Part shown: in pieces, positions 9,053-15,661 of the stretch
How positions within the stretch are numbered: position 1 is the stretch's first letter
How the letters are laid out: each line of letters opens with the position of its first letter
Assembly (NCBI GenBank): GCA_934203355.1
Contig: CAKPZC010000027.1
Span: 1 to 29,341 of the forward strand
Reading direction: 5' to 3'
DNA from: an uncultured Prevotella sp.
Lineage (GTDB): Bacteria > Bacteroidota > Bacteroidia > Bacteroidales > Bacteroidaceae
Length of the DNA: 29,341 nt
Notes under the pieces: model-generated
What the model saw: the letters and a program-made list of their open reading frames with translations, nothing else
Told to the model about the DNA's origin: nothing
The model's database searches: none
Program-made: the position numbers and the translations under genes

Positions 9053-9264
9053 AGTGGAGGGTGTGTCAAAATAGGAGTTAGAGGAAGTTAAGAAGAAGTT
9101 AATCCATCTACGATGGATGGGAGTTCTTGCTAAGGCAAGCGGCAAAGCTGAGCGAACAGACAAATGCTTTATTTTCAGCAATTTATACATATGTCCGCTA
9201 ACTTCCGTTAACTTCGGGCGAAGCCCAAACTTCCGTTAACTCCTATTTTGACACACCCTCCACT
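9053..9264. mobile_element. Complete 212-bp inverted-repeat element, MITE-like
   Basis: The two ends are inverted repeats: 28 bases from 9053 (starting AGTGGAGGGTGTGTCAAAAT) match the reverse complement of the last 28 bases (ending TTTTGACACACCCTCCACT) without error, and another 8 match after a 2-base mismatch. Inside are the hairpins ATCCATC-TAC-GATGGAT (9102-9118) and GGGC-GAA-GCCC (9214-9224), and repeated GTTAACTTCC-type words. There is no open reading frame of note. A partial second copy lies at 1-80. I see no clear target-site duplication. The form fits a non-autonomous element moved by a transposase elsewhere, or a REP-like dispersed repeat. It separates the T9SS block from priA and could terminate transcription from either side. 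Confidence 0.8.
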
Positions 9265-9276
9265 GAACTTTTCTAC

Positions 9277-11550
9277 ATGCTCTACGTCGACGTCATTCTT
9301 CCATTGCCTCTTGAGGGCACATTCACCTACTCCTTGCCAACAGCTCTTGCCGACAAGGTGGGACTTGGTGTGCGCGTGCTTGTGCCTTTGGGCAAGTCGA
9401 AGACATATACGGCAATGGCAGTGAGGGTGCATGACAACAAACCAGAATTTGAGACACGCGACATACTGCAGGTCATAGACTCCGACCCTGTGCTTCTTGA
9501 GCGTCAACTGAAACTATGGCAATGGATTTCTACCTATTACATGTCGGCAATTGGCGACGTGTTTAAGGCAGCACTTCCCGCCGGACTGAAAGCAGAAGAA
9601 AACTACCGCCCAAAAACTGTGCGCTGCGTGACTCTTCCAGTGAATATGCGCTCCGAACAAGCCCTGCATCTGGCTATAACCATACTGGGTAGGGCATTGA
9701 AGCAACAGCAGACATTCAACACATATCTTCAGCTGTCGCACTGGGACCAAATCGACGGCGACACACAGCCCGACCATATCCAAGAGATTGCCTGCGACGA
9801 GTTGCTGAATGCCGCCAACGCATCAGACGCTGTCTTGCGACAACTTGTAAACCGACACTTTCTTGAAATCTACCACCGCGAAGTGGGACGCATTGGCGGT
9901 GGAGGCGATTATCACCCCGAAAACATACAACCCCTGAGCGAAGCCCAACAGGATGCCATGCAACAGATTGAAGGGCAGATGAAGGAAAAAAATGTGGTGT
10001 TGCTCCACGGTGTCACGTCGAGCGGAAAGACTGAGATATACATACATCTCATCAAAAAAGCTATAGACCAGGGACAACAAGTGTTGTATCTGTTGCCAGA
10101 AATTGCTCTTACGGTGCAAATGACGCGGCGACTGCAACGTGTCTTCGGGTCGCGTCTTGGCATCTATCATTCAAAATATAGTGATGCCGAGCGGGTGGAG
10201 ATATGGAAGAAACAGCTGTCAGACAAACCTTATGATGTGGTGTTGGGAGCACGCAGTGCTGTCTTCTTGCCTTTCACCCGACTGGGACTCGTCATTATCG
10301 ACGAGGAGCACGAAACCTCGTTTAAGCAACAAGACCCTGCTCCACGCTATCATGCACGCTCGGCAGCAATAATGCTTGCCCACATGTACGAGGGCGCAAA
10401 GGTGTTGCTCGGAACTGCCACACCATCAATGGAGAGCTTCTATAATGCCTCAACGGGTAAATATGGATACGTGAGACTTGCCACACGCTACCGCAATGTC
10501 GCACTTCCCGAAATACGGGTGGCAGACATGAAAGACCTTTATCACCGCAAGATGATGCGAGGTCCGTTCTCACCCGAACTACTCGAAGCTATGCGCAATG
10601 CTTTGCGCGACAAAAAACAAATCATACTGTTTCAAAACCGCCGCGGATTTGCCCCTATGGTAGAATGCAAAATGTGTGGATGGGTGCCGAAATGTAAGAA
10701 TTGCGATGTGTCGCTCACTTATCACCGCTCAATGAATCTGCTCACTTGCCACTATTGTGGCTACACCTATCCCGTGCCACGACAATGTCCCAACTGCGAG
10801 AGCACCGAGTTGCTGGGACGCGGCTATGGCACCGAAAAGATTGAGGACAGAGTGCGCGAACTGTTTCCAGAAGCACGTATTGCACGTATGGACCTCGACA
10901 CTACACGTTCACGCAATGCTTATTCGCGCATTATCAACGATTTCTCGAACGGACGCACCGACATACTCATCGGCACGCAAATGATTTCGAAAGGTCTGGA
11001 TTTTGGCAATGTCACTGTCGTGGGTATTCTCAATGCCGACACCATGCTCAACTATCCCGACTTCCGTGCCTATGAGCATGCGTTCATGATGTTGTCGCAG
11101 GTGAGCGGACGTGCCGGACGACGTGGCGAGCGAGGACTTGTCATTCTTCAAACAAAGAATGCCTCGCTACCAGTTATACAGCAGGTGGTATCGGGCGATT
11201 TCAGCACTTTCGCACGCGACCTGCTTGAAGAAAGGCGCATGTTTCACTATCCGCCCTACTACCACCTTGTATATGTATATCTGCGCTCCAAAAACGAGAT
11301 CACGGTGGAGTCGGCAGCCATTGAGTTGGCTTCGCGCCTGCGCCAACAATTCGGTGAGCGTGTGTTGGGTCCCGACAAGCCTTCAGTGGCAAGAGTTAAG
11401 ACCGAATCTATACGCAAGATTGTGCTGAAACTTGAACTTGGCATCAACCTCGCTCTCGCAAGGCGTTGCATGACAGAAGCGCGCGCCGCCCTAATGCAGG
11501 ACAAGCGCTACGCTGCCATGACAATATTTTTCGACGTTGACCCACTATAG
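9277..11550 (+). CDS. priA: Primosomal replication-restart helicase PriA
   Basis: PriA reloads the replication machinery at stalled forks (3'-to-5' superfamily 2 helicase). The 757-residue protein begins with the typical PriA start MLYVDVILPLPLEGTFTYSL. It shows Walker A GVTSSGKTE (about 244-252), motif II DEEH (about 341), GTATPSMES, and a zinc-binding Cys cluster (CKMCGWVPKCKNCD, CHYCGYTYP, CPNCES, about 463-507). Late motifs GTQMISKGLDF and QVSGRAGRRG are also present. The start is fixed by homology and lies only 12 bases after the end of the inverted-repeat element, so any promoter must lie in or beyond that element. The gene converges on the phosphodiesterase gene, with 43 bases between the stops. 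Confidence 0.97.
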   Translation: MLYVDVILPLPLEGTFTYSLPTALADKVGLGVRVLVPLGKSKTYTAMAVRVHDNKPEFETRDILQVIDSDPVLLERQLKLWQWISTYYMSAIGDVFKAALPAGLKAEENYRPKTVRCVTLPVNMRSEQALHLAITILGRALKQQQTFNTYLQLSHWDQIDGDTQPDHIQEIACDELLNAANASDAVLRQLVNRHFLEIYHREVGRIGGGGDYHPENIQPLSEAQQDAMQQIEGQMKEKNVVLLHGVTSSGKTEIYIHLIKKAIDQGQQVLYLLPEIALTVQMTRRLQRVFGSRLGIYHSKYSDAERVEIWKKQLSDKPYDVVLGARSAVFLPFTRLGLVIIDEEHETSFKQQDPAPRYHARSAAIMLAHMYEGAKVLLGTATPSMESFYNASTGKYGYVRLATRYRNVALPEIRVADMKDLYHRKMMRGPFSPELLEAMRNALRDKKQIILFQNRRGFAPMVECKMCGWVPKCKNCDVSLTYHRSMNLLTCHYCGYTYPVPRQCPNCESTELLGRGYGTEKIEDRVRELFPEARIARMDLDTTRSRNAYSRIINDFSNGRTDILIGTQMISKGLDFGNVTVVGILNADTMLNYPDFRAYEHAFMMLSQVSGRAGRRGERGLVILQTKNASLPVIQQVVSGDFSTFARDLLEERRMFHYPPYYHLVYVYLRSKNEITVESAAIELASRLRQQFGERVLGPDKPSVARVKTESIRKIVLKLELGINLALARRCMTEARAALMQDKRYAAMTIFFDVDPL

Positions 11551-11576
11551 TGTTTCTGCTCCTTAGGTTGGGTTAT

Positions 11577-11594
11577 GTCTTTCAAGAAAAAGAC
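11577..11594. terminator. Weak hairpin between convergent priA and yfcE-like genes
   Basis: GTCTTT (11577-11582) pairs with AAAGAC (11589-11594) around a 6-base loop in the 43-base gap between two convergent stop codons. The stem is short and the T-runs are poor, so a terminator role rests mainly on position. Confidence 0.3.
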
Positions 11595-12130
11595 TACAGT
11601 TGCTCTACTATCGTTCCGTCGAGCAGTCTCACAGCCAAGTGTCCGTCCTCATAGGTTGCAAATGTTGGCTCTTTGCCGCCTTTGGGGAATGTAATGCTGC
11701 CGATGTTGCACACCACCCCACCCTCTTCGGTCTTTTCAAGTTTCCACAGATGTGTGTGTCCATACACAAAGATGTCGTGGGCAAGAGTAGGACGGTTTTG
11801 CTCGTTGTACACATGTCCGTGGGTTAGAAACAGGCGTCGACCATTGTCGACTAAGAGTGCATAGTCTGCCATAATGGGAAACTCCAGCAGCATCTGGTCA
11901 ACCTCGGCGTCGCAGTTGCCACGAATGGCAACGATGCGGTCTTTCATGCTGTTTAGTCGCTCCACAATACCCTTAGGGTCGATGCCCTCAGGGATGCGGT
12001 TGCGCGGACCATAGTTGAGAATGTCGCCAAGGATGCAGAGCATGTCGTAGTGTTCGCGCTCGAAGAAATCGAGCACACGCTCAAGCGTGGGCAGACAGCC
12101 GTGTATATCTGATACGAGTAAATATTTCAT
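11594..12130 (-). CDS. yfcE: YfcE-type metallophosphoesterase
   Basis: A 178-residue calcineurin-like phosphoesterase of the YfcE/MJ0936 type, a small cytoplasmic phosphodiesterase with two active-site metal ions; the natural substrate is uncertain. All metal-ligand motifs are present in order: SDIHG at the N-terminus, LGDILNYGP, RGNCDAE, THGHVY and YGHTHLWK. I chose the ATG at 12130 because MKYLLVSDIHGC is the normal start of the family. The longer frame to 12166 only adds a peptide read from a poly-A and repeat stretch (STRQLKKKKHI). The gene lies downstream of lptB on the same strand, separated by 177 bases of repeats. Confidence 0.92.
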   Translation of the reverse strand: MKYLLVSDIHGCLPTLERVLDFFEREHYDMLCILGDILNYGPRNRIPEGIDPKGIVERLNSMKDRIVAIRGNCDAEVDQMLLEFPIMADYALLVDNGRRLFLTHGHVYNEQNRPTLAHDIFVYGHTHLWKLEKTEEGGVVCNIGSITFPKGGKEPTFATYEDGHLAVRLLDGTIVEQL

Positions 12131-12148
12131 TATATGTTTTTTTTTTTT

Positions 12149-12295
12149 AAGTTGACGAGTAGACAAGTAGACGAGTAGACAAGTTGATTGCTTTTTTTAA
12201 AGTTGACGAGGTGATTAGTATTCGCTATACTATATCAACTATCAGCTTGTCTACTTGTCTACTCGTCAACTTGTCTACTTAGAAACAGCTTGTCT
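12149..12295. repeat. 24-bp perfect inverted repeat built from GTAGACAAG / GTTGACGAG units
   Basis: The stretch 12149-12172 (AAGTTGACGAGTAGACAAGT and four more bases) is exactly repeated in reverse complement at 12249-12272. Degenerate copies of the same short words also occur at 12173-12187, 12200-12212, 12273-12278 and 12288-12297. A run of 12 T lies at 12137-12148. It fills the gap between lptB and the phosphodiesterase gene. A transcript through it could fold into a long stem with a 76-base loop and might stop lptB transcription or shape the next gene's leader. It has no coding potential. Confidence 0.8.
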
Positions 12296-12307
12296 ACTAA
12301 TAAACAA

Positions 12308-13174
12308 CTAATCCTGCAACTCTCTCTCCAAGTCGCGTTTGCGTTTCTGCTCGTCGATGAGCTGGAAGTCCTTTTTGCGCAGCACAAACGTTGAGCCGAG
12401 ATACTTCTCGCGCACAATTCGGTTCTCTGCCAGTTCCTCGGGCTTGCCTTGGAACAGTATGCGTCCCTCGAACAAGAGATAAGCTCGGTCGGTGATGGTC
12501 AATGTCTCCTGCACGTTGTGGTCGGTGATAAGAATTCCTATGTTGCGATATTTCAGTCGCCACACCACATGCTGAATCTCCTCCACGGCGATAGGGTCGA
12601 CACCAGCAAACGGTTCGTCGAGCATGATAAACTTAGGGTCGATGGCAAGACAACGCGCTATCTCCGTACGGCGTCGCTCGCCACCCGATAGCTGGTCGCC
12701 CTTGTTCTTGCGCACCTTGCCGAGATTGAAGTCGGCAATAAGGCTCTCAAGTTTTTCGAGTTGCTCCTGATGCGAGAGTTTGGTCATTTCGAGCACCGCC
12801 ATGATGTTGTCCTCCACGCTTAGCTTGCGAAACACGCTCGCCTCCTGTGGCAGATAGCCTATGCCCGCACGTGCTCGCTTATAGACGGGGAAGTCGGTTA
12901 TCTCTTTATCGTCAAGATATATATGTCCGGCATTAGGCACGATAAGACCGGTGGTCATGTAGAACGAGGTTGTCTTGCCGGCACCATTAGGACCCAACAG
13001 ACCCACAATCTCGCCCTGCTTCACATTTATCGACACGTCGTTCACTACAGTTCGCTTGCCATAACGCTTCACCAGGCCCTCCGTGCGCAGCACCATGCAG
13101 TGGGGTTTCTCGTCAGCCTGAGCCTCCACAAGGTTCTCTTCCAAATTCTTATTGTCAGTTTCGTTCATATTCAT
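12308..13174 (-). CDS. lptB: LPS export ABC transporter ATP-binding protein LptB
   Basis: LptB is the cytoplasmic ATPase that, with LptFG, extracts lipopolysaccharide from the inner membrane. The 288-residue protein has Walker [10 protein letters not shown], the signature [15 protein letters not shown], Walker [14 protein letters not shown] and switch His in LITDHNV. Full-length similarity to LptB ([32 protein letters not shown]) separates it from other ABC ATPases. An acidic N-terminal extension of about 25 residues ([20 protein letters not shown]) and a basic C-terminus ([15 protein letters not shown]) are extra. ATG at 13174 or 13168 is the start. A longer frame beginning with TTG at 13195 would start inside the promoter's -7 box and is rejected. 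It is divergent from mlaE. Confidence 0.94.
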   Translation of the reverse strand: MNMNETDNKNLEENLVEAQADEKPHCMVLRTEGLVKRYGKRTVVNDVSINVKQGEIVGLLGPNGAGKTTSFYMTTGLIVPNAGHIYLDDKEITDFPVYKRARAGIGYLPQEASVFRKLSVEDNIMAVLEMTKLSHQEQLEKLESLIADFNLGKVRKNKGDQLSGGERRRTEIARCLAIDPKFIMLDEPFAGVDPIAVEEIQHVVWRLKYRNIGILITDHNVQETLTITDRAYLLFEGRILFQGKPEELAENRIVREKYLGSTFVLRKKDFQLIDEQKRKRDLERELQD

Positions 13175-13192
13175 ATATGTATATTTATGATA

Positions 13193-13224
13193 CAAAGGTA
13201 AAACAAAATATCATTTCCCACAAA
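13193..13224 (-). promoter_or_regulatory. Predicted lptB promoter, Bacteroidetes type
   Basis: Read on the minus strand there is TTTG (13224-13221), a 20-base spacer, then TACCTTTG (13200-13193), matching the TTTG-N19/21-TAnnTTTG consensus. Transcription should start near 13186, leaving a short leader before the ATG at 13174. Confidence 0.75.
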
Positions 13225-13247
13225 TAAAATATAAAAACTTAAATATG

Positions 13248-13281
13248 TTGATTAGTTTTTACCTTTTTATTGCTACTTTTG
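13248..13281 (+). promoter_or_regulatory. Predicted mlaE-mlaF promoter
   Basis: TACTTTTG (13274-13281) fits the -7 consensus. The best -33 candidate is TTG at 13248-13250, with a spacer of 23, slightly long. Start of transcription would be near 13288, about 24 bases before the mlaE ATG. It lies back to back with the lptB promoter. Confidence 0.6.
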
Positions 13282-13311
13282 CATAATAATATAAAAAACA
13301 CCAACACGATT

Positions 13312-14058
13312 ATGTTGATATTGAAATACTTAAACACTTTAGGGCGCTACCTAATCTTGATGGGCCGCTCTTTCGTGCGCCCAGAGCGCATGCGAATGTT
13401 TCTCAAGCAATATGTCAAGGAGATGTCGGCGCTGGGAGTCAACTCCATTGGCATTGTGCTGCTCATATCGTTCTTCATCGGAGCCGTGATATGCATACAG
13501 ATGAAGCTCAACATTCAGAGTCCTTGGATGCCACGCTGGGTGTCGGGCTACACCACTCGCGAGATTCTATTGCTTGAGTTCTCGTCAAGTATCATGTGCC
13601 TGATACTTGCAGGCAAGGTGGGCTCCAACATCGCTTCGGAGCTTGGCACCATGCGTGTGACACAGCAGATTGACGCTCTCGACATCATGGGTGTCAACTC
13701 TGCCAACTATCTCATCCTGCCCAAGATATTGGGACTCGTCACACTGATGCCGTTTCTTGTGATATTCTCCTCGGCAACGGGTATTCTCGGAGCCTACGGC
13801 ACGGCATTCATAGGTCATATTCTCTCGCCCGAAGACCTGACGCTCGGTCTGCAACACTCCTTCAATCCGTGGTTCATGTGGATGAGTATCATCAAGAGCC
13901 TTGTGTTCGCATTTATCATATCGAGTGTGTCGAGCTATTTCGGCTACACCGTCGAGGGAGGCTCGGTAGAGGTGGGCAAGGCAAGCACCAACGCCGTAGT
14001 GTCGTCGAGTGTGCTAATATTGTTCTCCGACGTGTTCCTCACCCAATTGCTAAGCTAA
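13312..14058 (+). CDS. mlaE: MlaE-family phospholipid ABC transporter permease
   Basis: MlaE is the membrane subunit of the Mla system, which moves phospholipids between the inner and outer membranes. This 248-residue protein has about five hydrophobic segments and the family signature region (about residues 100-150): ELGTMRVTQQIDALDIMGVNSANYLILPKILG, split around the conserved QxDAL. The start is ATG at 13312 (MLILKYLNTLGRYLILMG). An upstream TTG frame from 13270 is not credible because it overlaps the promoter. mlaF follows 16 bases later. No mlaD (MCE-domain) gene lies next to the pair, so the periplasmic partner must be elsewhere. Confidence 0.93.
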   Translation: MLILKYLNTLGRYLILMGRSFVRPERMRMFLKQYVKEMSALGVNSIGIVLLISFFIGAVICIQMKLNIQSPWMPRWVSGYTTREILLLEFSSSIMCLILAGKVGSNIASELGTMRVTQQIDALDIMGVNSANYLILPKILGLVTLMPFLVIFSSATGILGAYGTAFIGHILSPEDLTLGLQHSFNPWFMWMSIIKSLVFAFIISSVSSYFGYTVEGGSVEVGKASTNAVVSSSVLILFSDVFLTQLLS

Positions 14059-14074
14059 AAAAAAAGAACCTGCT

Positions 14075-14842
14075 ATGATAGAAGTAAGACATCTATATAA
14101 GTCGTTCGACGACAAGGAAGTGCTGAAAGACATTAACGCCGTATTCGAGGACGGCAAGACCAACCTCATCATCGGACAGAGCGGTTCGGGCAAAACCGTG
14201 CTGATGAAGAATCTGGTGGGATTGCTCACGCCAACAAGCGGCGAGGTGCTCTACGACGGGCGCAACTTCGTGGCTATGGACAAGAGAGAGAAGGTGCAGA
14301 TGCGTCGCGAGATGGGCATGATTTTTCAGTCGGCTGCTCTCTTCGACTCGCTCTCGGTGCTTGAGAATGTTATGTTTCCTCTTGATATGTTCTCCACAAT
14401 GAACTATCGCGACCGTGTGCATCGCGCTCAGGAATGTCTCGATCGTGTGAACCTTATCGATGCTCAGCACAAGTTTCCAGGCGAAATATCGGGCGGCATG
14501 CAGAAGCGTGTGGCTATAGCGCGCGCCATTGTGCTCAACCCTAAGTATTTGTTCTGCGACGAGCCTAACTCGGGTCTCGACCCGCACACGTCGCTCGTCA
14601 TCGACCAACTGCTATCGTCCATAACCAAGGACTTCGGCATCACAACCATCATCAACACCCACGACATGAACTCTGTTATGGGCATTGGCGACAACATCAT
14701 ATTCATATACCAAGGCAATAAAGAATGGCAGGGAACGAAGCACGACGTGATGGGCTCTACTAACGAACGACTCAACGACCTCGTGTTTGCATCGCAGTTG
14801 TTCAAGAAAGTGAAGGAGGTGGAGATGCAGAAATTAGCATAA
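14075..14842 (+). CDS. mlaF: MlaF-type phospholipid ABC transporter ATP-binding protein
   Basis: ATPase partner of MlaE. The 255-residue protein carries Walker A GQSGSGKT, the Q-loop in MGMIFQSAALFDSLSVLENVMFP (typical MlaF wording), signature ISGGMQKRVAIARAI, Walker B YLFCDEPNSGLDP and switch His in INTHDM. It overlaps no other gene, follows mlaE at 16 bases and is the last gene of this short operon. The next 820 bases hold no protein gene. Confidence 0.95.
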   Translation: MIEVRHLYKSFDDKEVLKDINAVFEDGKTNLIIGQSGSGKTVLMKNLVGLLTPTSGEVLYDGRNFVAMDKREKVQMRREMGMIFQSAALFDSLSVLENVMFPLDMFSTMNYRDRVHRAQECLDRVNLIDAQHKFPGEISGGMQKRVAIARAIVLNPKYLFCDEPNSGLDPHTSLVIDQLLSSITKDFGITTIINTHDMNSVMGIGDNIIFIYQGNKEWQGTKHDVMGSTNERLNDLVFASQLFKKVKEVEMQKLA

Positions 14843-14886
14843 AAAGAGCTAAATTAAAGTTTTTCAAAATATTTCTTCACAAAAGT

Positions 14887-14917
14887 TTTGTCATTCAAAA
14901 AAATAGGTATATCTTTG
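14887..14917 (+). promoter_or_regulatory. Strong promoter for an orphan RNA
   Basis: TTTG (14887-14890), a 19-base spacer and TATCTTTG (14910-14917) match the Bacteroidetes housekeeping promoter perfectly. Transcription would begin near 14924. No protein gene follows on this strand. Confidence 0.8.
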
Positions 14918-14923
14918 CAAACG

Positions 14924-15127
14924 TTAAAGTTATCATCACATCATAACGACCTACTGAAACCATATTGACACACCGCCGCCGAAGAATCGGCAACGTTTCG
15001 GAAGCGGCAAATACCTTTAAACAATCACCTAATAGTTTTACCTTCTCAAAGAATAAAAACTGATAGTCATCACTTTACTATTAATTGATAGCCACGCCGC
15101 AGTAGATGCAGCGTGGTTGTTTTTTTT
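14924..15127 (+). ncRNA. Candidate orphan small RNA of about 200 nt
   Basis: The stretch is bounded by a consensus promoter and an intrinsic terminator (hairpin CCACGC-GC / GC-GCGTGG at 15092-15116, then a T-run at 15117-15127). It contains no ATG except one inside the terminator loop, so it is unlikely to code. It can fold: CGTTA/TAACG or GTTAT/ATAAC near the 5' end (14921-14947), a GC-rich arm GCCGC-CGAA / TTCG-G-GCGGC (14975-15008), and ATAGT/ACTAT (15063-15082). Nothing downstream on this strand could be controlled as a leader. The size is like 6S RNA, but the strong hairpin is not central, so I do not assign it. Confidence 0.65.
15092..15127 (+). terminator. Intrinsic terminator of the orphan RNA
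   Basis: Stem CCACGC (15092-15097) with GCGTGG (15111-15116) plus inner GC pairs, loop AGTAGAT, followed by TTG and eight T. Confidence 0.85.
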
Positions 15128-15158
15128 AACGAATGGCAGATACATGTCACTTTTAAGA

Positions 15159-15318
15159 AATATCAGAACTCAACACAAACAGTACCAAAACTCAAAACAC
15201 ACAGTACCAAAATTCAAAACACACAGTACCAAAGCTCAAAACACACAGTACCAAAGCTCAAAACACACAGTACCAAAATTCAAAACACTAAGTACCAGAA
15301 CTCAAAACGCATAGTGCC
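15159..15318. repeat. 22-bp tandem repeat, about seven copies
   Basis: The unit is AGTACCAAAACTCAAAACAC plus AC. Six full copies run 15181-15312 (phase AGTACC), with a degenerate copy before (15159-15180) and a 6-base partial copy after. Copies differ at one or two central bases (AAAACT, AAAATT, AAAGCT). The repeat is C/A-rich with almost no G. It leaves two reading frames open, but because 22 is not a multiple of 3 each just reads the repeat in rotation, so coding is unlikely. There are no unique spacers, so it is not CRISPR. Confidence 0.9.
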
Positions 15319-15600
15319 ATGACCCGATTCTTGTTTTGGCTATAGCATCGCGTATACGCTTACTTTGGGCTGTCACATTCCACCTCTAAAATCAAAATCT
15401 GCCATAATCTGCCATCCGTTAAACAATTGATTTTAAGTCGGTTGCAACGATTATGTCAGATATGTCACATTTTTTCACAAAAACATTTTTTATTCATTCA
15501 TCAGAAAAATCAGCACAATCAGCACAATCCGCATTCTTATCCTTGCCATATCCTCCTACAGATTGCCACTCATGTATAAAGATAAATATGACCACATACT
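15319..15600. other. Non-coding stretch before the GH32 terminator
   Basis: I see no gene or convincing signal here. The region is AT-rich. It has small direct repeats (ATCTGCCATAATCTGCCATC near 15405 and ATCAGCACAATCAGCACAAT near 15509) and may include degraded sequence. Confidence 0.5.
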
Positions 15601-15603
15601 TAT

Positions 15604-15638
15604 AAAAAAAGAGGTTGGGCAATTTCTTGCTCAACCTC
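15604..15638 (-). terminator. Intrinsic terminator of the GH32 transcript
   Basis: The arms GAGGTTGGGCAA (15611-15622) and TTGCTCAACCTC (15627-15638) pair with one mismatch around TTTC. On the minus strand the stem is followed by seven T (15610-15604). It lies 24 bases past the GH32 stop codon. Confidence 0.88.
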
Positions 15639-15661
15639 CAAATTTGGTTTATCTCTTGTTT

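Noticed and set aside
12131..12166. Longer phosphodiesterase starting at 12166
   Set aside because: The extra residues come from a poly-A and repeat stretch; the conserved start MKYLLVSDIHG is at 12130.
13175..13195. Longer LptB starting at TTG 13195
   Set aside because: The TTG is part of the -7 box TACCTTTG, so it cannot be in the transcript; ATG 13174 or 13168 fits.
13270..13311. Longer MlaE starting at TTG 13270
   Set aside because: It covers the predicted promoter, and the family start is at MLILKYLN (13312).
14924..15127. Calling the orphan RNA 6S RNA
   Set aside because: Size fits, but I cannot see the closing stem with a central bubble, and the main hairpin is off-centre.
15159..15318. 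CRISPR array
   Set aside because: Units are contiguous without unique spacers and no cas genes are present.
15113..15322. Two overlapping frames across the 22-bp repeat
   Set aside because: Both just translate the repeat in rotating frames (HTVPKLKTHSTKIQNT and shifts), and they begin in or next to the RNA terminator.
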